This document shows positions 4,845 through 10,431 of a DNA stretch of 10,431 bases, in pieces. The DNA is from Devosia sp. Lineage in GTDB: Bacteria > Pseudomonadota > Alphaproteobacteria > Rhizobiales > Devosiaceae. The first letter of the stretch is position 1, and every line of letters starts with the position of its first letter. The translations under genes were made by a program, and so were the position numbers. The notes below the pieces were generated by a model. It had not been told where the DNA came from, ran no database searches, and saw only the letters and a program-made list of their open reading frames with translations. Location: positions 1-10,431 of the forward strand of contig JAQGKH010000089.1 in NCBI GenBank assembly GCA_028290225.1. The letters are read 5' to 3'.

Positions 4845-7622
4845 GTGACCGATACGCCCGACACCGGAACCGGCGCGCCCCCGCCGACCGACGATATCGC
4901 CCTCATCTCCATCACCGACGAGATGCGCAAATCCTATCTCGATTACGCCATGAGCGTGATCGTGAGCCGGGCTTTGCCCGATGTGCGCGACGGCCTCAAG
5001 CCCGTGCACCGGCGCATCCTGTTCTCCATGAGCGAGAACGGCTACGAGTGGAACAAGCCCTATCGCAAATCGGCCCGCGTGGTCGGCGACGTGATCGGTA
5101 AATACCACCCGCACGGCGATCAGTCCGTTTACATGGCGCTCGTGCGCATGGCCCAGGATTTCTCCATGGGCCAGCTCTTGGTGGAAGGGCAGGGCAATTT
5201 CGGCTCGGTCGATGGCGATATGCCCGCCGCCATGCGCTACACCGAAGTGCGCATGCAGCGCATCACCAACAGCCTCCTCGATGATCTCGACAAGGACACC
5301 GTCGATTTCCGCGACAACTATGATGGCTCCGAGCGCGAGCCCTCCGTGTTGCCGGCCCGCTTCCCCAATATGCTGGTCAATGGCGGCGGCGGCATCGCGG
5401 TGGGCATGGCCACCAATATCCCGACCCACAGCCTGGCCGAAACCATCAACGCCGCTCTGCTGCTGCTCGACAACAGCGAAGCGACGGTGGACGAGTTGCT
5501 GGAAGTCCTGCCCGGTCCCGATTTCCCCACCGGCGGCATCATCCTGGGTCGTGCCGGCATCCGCGCCGCCTACGAAACCGGTCGCGGCTCCGTACTGGTG
5601 CGCGGCCGCGTGGTGATCGAGGAAATCCGCAAGGAACGCGAAGCCATCATCATCACCGAGTTGCCCTATCAGGTGAACAAGGCGTCGCTGGTGGAAAAGA
5701 TCGCCGAGCTCGTGCGCGAAAAGCGCATCGAGGGCATTTCCGACATGCGCGACGAATCCTCGCGCGAAGGCATGCGCGTCGTGGTCGAGATCAAGCGCGA
5801 CGCCTTGCCCGACGTCGTCCTCAACCAGCTCTACCGCTTCACCCAGCTGCAATCCTCGTTCGGCTGCAACTTCGTTGCGCTCAATGGTGGCAAGCCGCAA
5901 GTGATGACCCTCAAGGAAATCCTTGAGGCCTTCATCGCCTTCCGTCACGAAGTGGTGACGCGCCGCGCCCGGTTCTTGCTCAACAAGGCCCGGGACCGCG
6001 CCCATATCCTTGTCGGCCTTGCCGTTGCCGTGGCCAATATCGATGAAGTGATCGCGCTGATCCGCACCGCGCCCGATCCGGCGACCGCCCGCGAGCAGTT
6101 GATGACCCGCCGCTGGCCCGCTGCCGATGTCGCCCCGCTGATCGCGCTGATCGATGATCCGCGCCACCGCATCAACGAGGACGGCACCTTCAATCTCTCC
6201 GAAGAGCAGGCCCGCGCCATTCTCGAGCTGCGCCTGGCCCGCCTCACCGCCCTTGGGCGCGACGAAATCGGCGACGAACTCAACGCGCTGGGCGGCGAAA
6301 TCAGCGATTACCTCGACATCCTGCGCTCGCGCGAGCGGGTGATCGACATCATCCGCGACGAACTGATCGCCATCCGCGACCAGTTCGGCACCCCCCGTCG
6401 CACCGAAATCGCCGACAGCCTCGCCGATTTCGACGACGAGGACCTGATCGCGCGCGAAGACATGGTCGTCACCGTATCGCATGGCGGCTACATCAAGCGC
6501 GTGCCGCTTTCGACCTACCGGGCCCAGCGCCGCGGCGGCAAGGGCCGCTCGGGTATGACCACCCGCGACGAGGATTTCGTTTCCCGCCTGTTCGTTGCCA
6601 GCACCCATACCCCCGTACTCTTCTTCACCTCGCGCGGCATCGTCTACAAGCTCAAGGTCTGGCGCCTACCGCTCGCAGCCGCCAATGCCCGCGGCAAGGC
6701 GCTGATCAACATCCTGCCGCTCGAGCAGGGCGAACGCGTCACCTCCATCCTGCCGTTGCCCGAGGATGAAGCGACCTGGTCCGATCTCGACATCATGTTC
6801 GCCACTTCGCGCGGCACGGTGCGCCGCAACTCGCTGGCCGATTTCACCTCGGTCAACCGCAACGGCAAGATCGCCATGAAGCTCGATGAGGGCGACCGCA
6901 TCGTCAGCGTCGAAACCGCCAGCTCCAATGACGACATCATGCTGACCACCGCGCTGGGCCGGGCCATCCGCTTCGGCATCAACGATGTGCGCGTGTTCAA
7001 GGGACGCGATTCCACCGGCGTGCGCGGCGTGCAGCTGGGCGAAGGCGACACCGTCATCTCCATGTCGATCCTCCGGCACTTCGACGCCACGCCCGCCGAG
7101 CGCAACACCTTCATCAAGCAATACGGGGCCAATCGCCGCGCCGCGACCGGCGAGGAAGCCGAGGTCGAACTCACCGGCAGCGAGGAAGGCGAGGAGGATG
7201 TGGGCGTCACCGCCTTGTCCGTCGAGCGCTATGCCCAGATGGACGCCGCCCAGCAATTCGTGCTGACGGTCAACGAGAAGGGCTTTGGCAAGATCTCCTC
7301 GTCCTATGATTTCCGCCTGTCCAATCGCGGCGGCAAGGGCATCCGCGCTACCGATCAAAGCAAGCTCGATGAGATCGGCCAGCTGGTGGCGTCCTTCTCG
7401 GTCGAGGAAACCGATCAGCTCATGCTGGTTTCCGATCGCGGCCAGCTGATCCGCGTCCCTGTGGACGGCATCCGCTTCTCCAGCCGCGCTTCCAAGGGCG
7501 TGCGCATCTTCTCCACCGGTGCCGGGGAAAAGGTCGTGTCCGTGGAACGCATCAGCGAGCCCGAAGGCGACGAGCCCGGCGAAATCGACGGCAGCGACGC
7601 CATCGCGCCCTCGGGCGAATAA
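4845..7622 (+). CDS. gyrA: DNA gyrase subunit A, 925 aa
   Basis: The breakage-and-reunion subunit of DNA gyrase (A2B2 with GyrB), which introduces negative supercoils using ATP. The opening SYLDYAMSVIVSRALPDVRD is the standard GyrA signature. Catalytic Tyr132 sits in AAMRYTEVR (E. coli Tyr122), and the GyrA box QRRGGKG at 561-567 marks a true gyrase rather than topoisomerase IV. The N-terminal winged-helix, tower and coiled-coil part spans about 20-520 and the DNA-wrapping beta-pinwheel about 530-900. A stretch at about 745-800, rich in Glu and Ala, interrupts the pinwheel, and the last residues form an acidic tail. In the quinolone-determining region (HGDQSVYM, 90-97) Gln93 and Met97 stand where E. 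coli has Ser83 and Asp87. The start is GTG with no good Shine-Dalgarno sequence; the next in-frame ATG would cut the conserved N-terminus. A strong terminator follows, so it is probably monocistronic. Confidence 0.98.
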   Translation: MTDTPDTGTGAPPPTDDIALISITDEMRKSYLDYAMSVIVSRALPDVRDGLKPVHRRILFSMSENGYEWNKPYRKSARVVGDVIGKYHPHGDQSVYMALVRMAQDFSMGQLLVEGQGNFGSVDGDMPAAMRYTEVRMQRITNSLLDDLDKDTVDFRDNYDGSEREPSVLPARFPNMLVNGGGGIAVGMATNIPTHSLAETINAALLLLDNSEATVDELLEVLPGPDFPTGGIILGRAGIRAAYETGRGSVLVRGRVVIEEIRKEREAIIITELPYQVNKASLVEKIAELVREKRIEGISDMRDESSREGMRVVVEIKRDALPDVVLNQLYRFTQLQSSFGCNFVALNGGKPQVMTLKEILEAFIAFRHEVVTRRARFLLNKARDRAHILVGLAVAVANIDEVIALIRTAPDPATAREQLMTRRWPAADVAPLIALIDDPRHRINEDGTFNLSEEQARAILELRLARLTALGRDEIGDELNALGGEISDYLDILRSRERVIDIIRDELIAIRDQFGTPRRTEIADSLADFDDEDLIAREDMVVTVSHGGYIKRVPLSTYRAQRRGGKGRSGMTTRDEDFVSRLFVASTHTPVLFFTSRGIVYKLKVWRLPLAAANARGKALINILPLEQGERVTSILPLPEDEATWSDLDIMFATSRGTVRRNSLADFTSVNRNGKIAMKLDEGDRIVSVETASSNDDIMLTTALGRAIRFGINDVRVFKGRDSTGVRGVQLGEGDTVISMSILRHFDATPAERNTFIKQYGANRRAATGEEAEVELTGSEEGEEDVGVTALSVERYAQMDAAQQFVLTVNEKGFGKISSSYDFRLSNRGGKGIRATDQSKLDEIGQLVASFSVEETDQLMLVSDRGQLIRVPVDGIRFSSRASKGVRIFSTGAGEKVVSVERISEPEGDEPGEIDGSDAIAPSGE

Positions 7623-7629
7623 TCCTGAC

Positions 7630-7656
7630 AAAAGGGGCGCCCAGCGCCCCTTTTTT
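7630..7656 (+). terminator. Intrinsic terminator of gyrA
   Basis: GGGGCGC (7634-7640) pairs with GCGCCCC (7644-7650) around a 3-base loop. The stem is extended by AAAA/TTTT and followed by six T. It begins 8 bases after the gyrA stop codon. Confidence 0.93.
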
Positions 7657-7670
7657 GTTGCGCGCCCGTG

Positions 7671-7809
7671 CCCCTCACCCCAGCTCCCTCCCTGGCCCTT
7701 TCCTCAAGGGGGAGGGGACGCCAACCAAAACATCCGCGGACCAACCCCAACCACAAAGCTCTCGCCCTAGCCCTCCCTCCCCCTTGAGGTGAGGGCCGGG
7801 GAGGGGGTC
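7671..7809. repeat. Intergenic inverted repeat with about 40-base imperfect arms
   Basis: The left arm (about 7671-7718, containing CCTCAAGGGGGAGGGG) is an imperfect reverse complement of the right arm (about 7771-7809, containing CTCCCCCTTGAGG then AGGGCCGGGGAGGGG). The two could fold into one long hairpin with about 50 bases between them. It fills the gap between the gyrA terminator and coaD and has no open frame of its own. It looks like a REP/MITE-type palindromic element. Confidence 0.65.
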
Positions 7810-7832
7810 GACCTGCTCTCGCACCAAAGCCG
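7731..7832 (+). repeat. Dispersed intergenic repeat, copy 1
   Basis: This roughly 100-base stretch shares, in order, CATCCG, CGGAC, CCCCAACCACAA, CTCCCCCTTGAGG, GGGCCGGGG and a GCAC.AA.GCC tail with copy 2 at about 10159-10268. Both copies have the same orientation. The conserved core is GC-rich and partly palindromic. The overlap with the inverted repeat here means copy 1 carries an extra inverted arm. Confidence 0.7.
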
Positions 7833-7907
7833 CCCCCGACCCAACTCACCCCCAACCTTGCACTCCGCCCCAGCCCGTGACACAAACCCGCAAAAAGGGG
7901 AGGGCGC

Positions 7908-8402
7908 ATGAGCAAGCTGGTGGGATTTTATCCCGGTTCCTTTGATCCGGTCACTAATGGCCATCTCGATGTCATCGAGCGCGCCTGCAAGCTGGTGGAT
8001 ACGCTGATCGTTGCGGTCGGCATCAACCCGGGCAAGAAAACCCCGCTCTTTGCCCATGCCGACCGGCTCGCCATTCTCGAACAGGTGCTCACTCCCGTCG
8101 GCAAGCGCACCAATACCGAATTCCGCGTGGTCGATTTCTCCGGGCTCATGGTCAATGCCGCCCGCGAGCACGGCGCCAGGCTCATCATCCGCGGCCTGCG
8201 CGACACCACCGATTACAACTACGAAATGCAGATGGTGGGCATGAACGCCCAGATGGCGCCCGATCTGCAGACCGTGTTCCTGCCCTCCAGCCCCCCGGTG
8301 CGGCACATCTCGGCCACATTGGTGCGCCAGATAGCCGAACTCGGTGGCGACATCGCCGCCTTCGTTCCACCCATTGTGCTCAAGGCTCTGCAATCCAGAT
8401 GA
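7908..8402 (+). CDS. coaD: Phosphopantetheine adenylyltransferase, 164 aa
   Basis: Catalyses the fourth step of coenzyme A synthesis: 4'-phosphopantetheine plus ATP gives dephospho-CoA and pyrophosphate, in the cytoplasm. The length is typical of bacterial CoaD. The nucleotidyltransferase signature GSFDPVTNGH (10-19) includes the T-x-G-H motif that binds ATP phosphates. RGLRD (95-99) supplies the conserved arginines, and RHISATLVR (132-140) matches the 'ISSTLVR' segment of the family. A strong ribosome site, AAGGGGAGGG, ends 3 bases before the ATG. The stop overlaps the next start as ATGA, so coaD and the first cyclophilin are translationally coupled. Expression must begin in or beyond the repeat-filled gap after the gyrA terminator, but I see no convincing promoter there. 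Confidence 0.97.
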   Translation: MSKLVGFYPGSFDPVTNGHLDVIERACKLVDTLIVAVGINPGKKTPLFAHADRLAILEQVLTPVGKRTNTEFRVVDFSGLMVNAAREHGARLIIRGLRDTTDYNYEMQMVGMNAQMAPDLQTVFLPSSPPVRHISATLVRQIAELGGDIAAFVPPIVLKALQSR

Positions 8403-8965
8403 CCAACGCCCTTCGCCCCACCCGTCGCTTGTTCAACGCCCTGGCGCTTGCCGCCCTCACTCTTGGTGCCGCGCCCGCATTCGCGCAAACCCCAACCGGC
8501 ACGCCGCACCTGCTGCTGACCCTTGAAGATGGCGTGGTCGATATCGAGCTGCTGCCCGCCATCGCGCCCAAGCATGTCGAGCGCGTCGTCACCCTCACCA
8601 CTGACGGGTTCTACAACGGCCTGGTGTTTCACCGCGTGATCGAGGGCTTCATGGCCCAGACCGGCGATCCGACCGGCACCGGCATGGGCGGCTCCGATCT
8701 TCCCGATGTCGAGGCGGAGTTCAACAGCGAGAGCTTTGGCCGCGGCGTGATTGGCGCTGCCCGTTCGCAGGACCCGAACTCGTTCAATTCCCAGTTCTTC
8801 ATCACCACTGCCGATGCCTCGTTCCTCGATGGGCAATACACCGTCTTCGGCAAGGTCGTGTCCGGCATGGAAGCCGTGGATGCCCTGGAAAAAGGCCCGC
8901 AATCGGCCAATGGCCAGGTCGAAAATCCCGACAAGATCATCGAAGCCAAGATCGAATACAAGTAA
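8399..8965 (+). CDS. ppiA: Periplasmic peptidyl-prolyl cis-trans isomerase, cyclophilin type, 188 aa
   Basis: A folding helper that speeds cis-trans isomerisation of Xaa-Pro bonds. A Sec signal peptide occupies residues 1-29 (basic RPTRR, hydrophobic 11-24, APAFA before Gln30), so the mature enzyme should be periplasmic. The cyclophilin domain follows: FHRVIEGFMAQTGD (77-90) contains catalytic Arg79, Phe84 and Gln87; NSQFFI (130-135) and FLDGQYTVFGKV (142-153) are further core strands. Phe142 occupies the place of Trp121 in human cyclophilin A, as in E. coli cyclophilins, so weak cyclosporin binding is expected. The ATG overlaps the coaD stop by 4 bases, implying coupled translation. The symbol ppiA is given by role and location, not by proven orthology. 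Confidence 0.92.
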   Translation: MTNALRPTRRLFNALALAALTLGAAPAFAQTPTGTPHLLLTLEDGVVDIELLPAIAPKHVERVVTLTTDGFYNGLVFHRVIEGFMAQTGDPTGTGMGGSDLPDVEAEFNSESFGRGVIGAARSQDPNSFNSQFFITTADASFLDGQYTVFGKVVSGMEAVDALEKGPQSANGQVENPDKIIEAKIEYK

Positions 8966-9020
8966 ACCGGGCCCGCGTCCCGGCCACTCCTCCTTTGAGC
9001 CCCGGTCCCGCCCCCCACTC

Positions 9021-9062
9021 GGTGTCATCCCGGCCCGGAGCCGGGATCCATCCCGAGATCCC
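9021..9062. repeat. Short palindromic intergenic repeat of the alphaproteobacterial 'ATCCCGGC' type
   Basis: ATCCCGGC (9027-9034) and GCCGGGAT (9040-9047) are perfect complements around 5 bases. CGGGAT (9042-9047) can alternatively pair with ATCCCG (9050-9055), giving two competing hairpins. The string TCATCCCGG...GCCGGGATCCAT is a very common interspersed palindrome in alphaproteobacterial genomes. It sits in the 225-base gap between the two cyclophilin genes and might affect mRNA decay or act as a weak attenuator. Confidence 0.7.
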
Positions 9063-9190
9063 TCAACCGGGCCGCGCCGGCGAAGTCGCCCGTGACCGCG
9101 CCCACGCACGGGCAGATCGTCTGCCGGTGGTTGCACCCGCTGCCCATTGCCCTTACATCCCGCCCACATCAATCAACGAAAGTGACAGCC

Positions 9191-9670
9191 ATGGCCGATT
9201 ACGCCGATCCCGAAAACACCCTCGTCATCGACACCACCAAGGGCGAGGTCGTCATCCAGATGCGCCCCGACCTGGCGCCCAACCACGTCGCCCACATCAA
9301 GAAGCTGGTGCGTGAAGGCTTTTACGACGGCATCGTCTTTCACCGCGTGATCGACGGCTTCATGGCCCAGACCGGCTGCCCGCGCGGCACCGGCACCGGC
9401 GGCTCCAAGTACCCGGACCTCAAGCAGGAATTCAACAGCGAGCCCCATGTCCGCGGCACCGTTTCCATGGCCCGCGCCCAGAGCCCCGACAGCGCCAATT
9501 CGCAGTTCTTCATCTGCTTTGGCGACGCTGGCTTCCTCAACAAGCAGTACACCGTTTGGGGCCAGGTCATTTCCGGCATGGAAAATGTCGACCAGATCAA
9601 GCGCGGCGAGCCCGTGCAGAACCCCGACAAGATGAACTCGGTCAAGGTCGCCGCCGACCTCGCCGCCTAA
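9191..9670 (+). CDS. ppiB: Cytoplasmic peptidyl-prolyl cis-trans isomerase, cyclophilin type, 159 aa
   Basis: A second cyclophilin without signal peptide, therefore cytoplasmic. FHRVIDGFMAQTG (50-62) carries catalytic Arg52, Phe57 and Gln60; NSQFFI (103-108) and FLNKQYTVWGQV (115-126) complete the core. Phe115 replaces the cyclosporin-contacting Trp of human cyclophilin A. The start ATG 9191 (MADYADPENT) places the first beta strand correctly; an in-frame ATG at 9092 would add 33 residues that resemble non-coding translation. The ribosome site is poor (GAAAG only). It follows the periplasmic cyclophilin after 225 bases, so it may have its own promoter: TTGCAC (9131-9136) and TTACAT (9153-9158) are a weak candidate pair. 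The sequence is close enough to the preceding gene to suggest an old tandem duplication followed by separation of location. Confidence 0.95.
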   Translation: MADYADPENTLVIDTTKGEVVIQMRPDLAPNHVAHIKKLVREGFYDGIVFHRVIDGFMAQTGCPRGTGTGGSKYPDLKQEFNSEPHVRGTVSMARAQSPDSANSQFFICFGDAGFLNKQYTVWGQVISGMENVDQIKRGEPVQNPDKMNSVKVAADLAA

Positions 9671-9688
9671 GACTCGAAAGTGCGCCCG

Positions 9689-10138
9689 ATGACAACCTTG
9701 CTTTGGGCGCTGATGGGCATTCTGGCTGGCGCCTGCATTGCGACGCAGGCGCCAATCAACGCCCAACTCGGCCGCAGCCTGGGCCTGCCCCTTGCCGCGG
9801 CTGGCATTTCCTTTCTGTTCGGCGCCGTGGTCCTCTGGCTGCTGACCTTCGCCTTCGCGCGTGCCAACAACATTGCGCTTGATTGGGCCGCGCCCGCCCC
9901 CTGGACCTTTGCCGCTGGCGGTCTGCTGGGCGCCGCCTATGTGTTTTCCACCGTTATCCTGACCCCGATGATCGGCACCGCCGCCGTCATGGGCCTTTCG
10001 GTCACCGGCCAGCTGATCGCCGGCATCGCCCTTGATCGCGCTGGTTTCATGGGCATGCCCATCCACGACATCTCCCCCGGCCGCCTCGCCGGCGCCGCCC
10101 TCCTGATCACCGGCGCCGTCATGATCCGGCTATTCTGA
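9689..10138 (+). CDS. Small DMT-superfamily membrane protein of the YdcZ/DUF606 family, 149 aa
   Basis: A predicted inner-membrane transporter subunit with five hydrophobic segments at about 4-20, 34-54, 72-90, 95-114 and 132-147, half the size of the ten-helix EamA type, so it probably works as a dimer. Family marks are QAPINAQLGRSLGLPLAA (20-37), GGLLGAAYV (77-85), the Pro-x-x-Gly segment (93-96), GQLIAGIALDRAG (107-119) and the closing GRLAGAALLITGAVMI. The substrate is unknown. The start is ATG 9689 with GAAAG 8 bases upstream; a GTG at 9680 adds only three residues and is less likely. The gene begins 18 bases after the cytoplasmic cyclophilin stop, so the two are probably cotranscribed. 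A functional link to the neighbours is not evident. Confidence 0.85.
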   Translation: MTTLLWALMGILAGACIATQAPINAQLGRSLGLPLAAAGISFLFGAVVLWLLTFAFARANNIALDWAAPAPWTFAAGGLLGAAYVFSTVILTPMIGTAAVMGLSVTGQLIAGIALDRAGFMGMPIHDISPGRLAGAALLITGAVMIRLF

Positions 10139-10158
10139 AGCCACGGGACGGGGGCGAC

Positions 10159-10268
10159 CATCCGAGTACCGGACTAAACCCGCCCCAACCACAACCCTCC
10201 GTGCTTCGCCCTTCCTCCCCCTTGAGGGGCGGGCCGGGGTGGGGGCGTGTGGATTGCGCACGAAGCCC
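10159..10268 (+). repeat. Dispersed intergenic repeat, copy 2
   Basis: Shares the ordered blocks CATCCG, CGGAC, CCCCAACCACAA, CTCCCCCTTGAGG, GGGCCGGGG and GCAC.AA.GCC with copy 1 at 7731-7832, in the same orientation. It occupies the gap between the YdcZ-like gene and the last gene. No open frame here is credible as a gene. Confidence 0.7.
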
Positions 10269-10280
10269 CAGATGCCCAAC

Positions 10281-10320
10281 TGTCTCCCTTCCCCTTGCGC
10301 AGAGACATCAAGGGGAAGGG
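10281..10320. repeat. Palindromic unit with two interleaved inverted repeats
   Basis: CCCTTCCCCTTG (10286-10297) and CAAGGGGAAGGG (10309-10320) are perfect 12-base complements around 11 bases. TGTCTC (10281-10286) also pairs with GAGACA (10302-10307). The pairs interleave, so only one helix can form fully at a time. It continues the repeat block and lies about 90 bases before the last start codon. Confidence 0.6.
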
Positions 10321-10408
10321 TTCGGCACTCCCACCAACTGGATGCGCGCTTACCCCCGGGACATTGCGCACCCTCCACAAACCCCACCCCCCATGCTAAT
10401 CCCCCGCC

Positions 10409-10431
10409 ATGCGCGTTTCCGATTTTGATTT
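10409..10431 (+). CDS. queA: Probable tRNA preQ1 ribosyltransferase-isomerase QueA, first 8 codons (cut by the window edge)
   Basis: The frame from ATG 10409 reads MRVSDFDF and then leaves the window. QueA proteins commonly begin with M-R-V-x-D-F-x-F, and in Hyphomicrobiales queA follows the gyrA-coaD-cyclophilin cluster, so the two signals agree. QueA moves the ribosyl part of S-adenosylmethionine onto preQ1 in tRNA to make epoxyqueuosine. No Shine-Dalgarno sequence is visible just upstream. Only eight residues support the call, so it rests heavily on position. Confidence 0.65.

Noticed and set aside
4842..6608. 588-codon open frame on the minus strand opposite gyrA
   Set aside because: It is antisense to highly conserved gyrA codons; its His/Ala/Gly/Asp-rich composition is what GC-rich codon bias creates in the complementary frame, and it matches no family.
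6666..7631. 321-codon minus-strand frame opposite the 3' half of gyrA
   Set aside because: Shadow of gyrA with the same compositional bias; it would also start across the gyrA stop.
7657..7907. CRISPR-like array in the repeat-rich gap before coaD
   Set aside because: The repeats are two inverted arms and one dispersed copy, not regularly spaced direct repeats with unique spacers.
8219..9172. 317-codon minus-strand frame across coaD and the first cyclophilin
   Set aside because: Antisense to two well-supported genes and spans their intergenic repeat; no domain seen.
9092..9190. N-terminal extension of ppiB from ATG 9092
   Set aside because: The extra 33 residues do not resemble a signal peptide or any domain; the cyclophilin fold starts after ATG 9191.
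9173..10066. 297-codon minus-strand frame opposite ppiB and the YdcZ-like gene
   Set aside because: Shadow frame; both plus-strand genes have clear family motifs.
10201..10428. 75-codon plus-strand frame in the last intergenic gap
   Set aside because: Consists of the dispersed palindromic repeat translated by chance, and it runs over the probable queA start in another frame.

Overview
The window looks like an ordinary chromosomal segment of a GC-rich alphaproteobacterium. It is most likely a member of the Hyphomicrobiales, and Devosiaceae (Devosia/Pelagibacterium type) is my best guess. The grounds are the order gyrA - coaD - cyclophilin - cyclophilin - (queA), which I know from that order, GC-rich third codon positions in every gene, and intergenic palindromes of the 'TCATCCCGG...CCGGGAT' and 'CTCCCCCTTGAGG...GGCCGGGG' kinds. 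The taxon is inferred; there is no rRNA gene to settle it.

Left part (1-3876), all on the minus strand: the 5' part of a small secreted protein of unknown function that runs off the left edge; a 795-residue RND-superfamily (COG1033/MMPL-like) membrane exporter starting at TTG; and a QorB-type NAD(P)H-dependent quinone oxidoreductase of the NmrA-like atypical SDR family. The oxidoreductase is transcribed divergently from an HxlR-family regulator (4016-4420, plus) that has a single, well-placed cysteine. This is the same arrangement as the qorB/ytfH and qor2/qorR pairs elsewhere, so a thiol-switched regulator controlling its neighbour is the natural reading. The shared gap holds a direct repeat that could be the operator.

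Middle part (4427-7656): a 96-residue minus-strand protein whose core resembles the C-terminal domain of RNA polymerase alpha (a helix-hairpin-helix fold), convergent with the regulator and divergent from gyrA. Then comes a full-length gyrA (925 aa, GTG start) closed by a textbook intrinsic terminator. The quinolone-determining region of this GyrA carries Gln and Met at the positions that are Ser83 and Asp87 in E. coli.

Right part (7657-10431): an intergenic repeat block, then a compact plus-strand cluster. It contains coaD (coenzyme A synthesis), a signal-peptide-bearing cyclophilin overlapping coaD by 4 bases, a cytoplasmic cyclophilin, a YdcZ/DUF606 small membrane transporter 18 bases further on, a second copy of the intergenic repeat, and finally the first eight codons of what is probably queA (queuosine synthesis), cut by the window edge.

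No tRNA or rRNA gene, CRISPR array, transposase, prophage gene or defence system is visible. Nothing here is a clear new system. The points most worth a second look are the unusual GyrA residues, the alpha-CTD-like small protein, the redox-regulator pair with its candidate operator, and the dispersed palindromic repeats on both sides of the coaD cluster.
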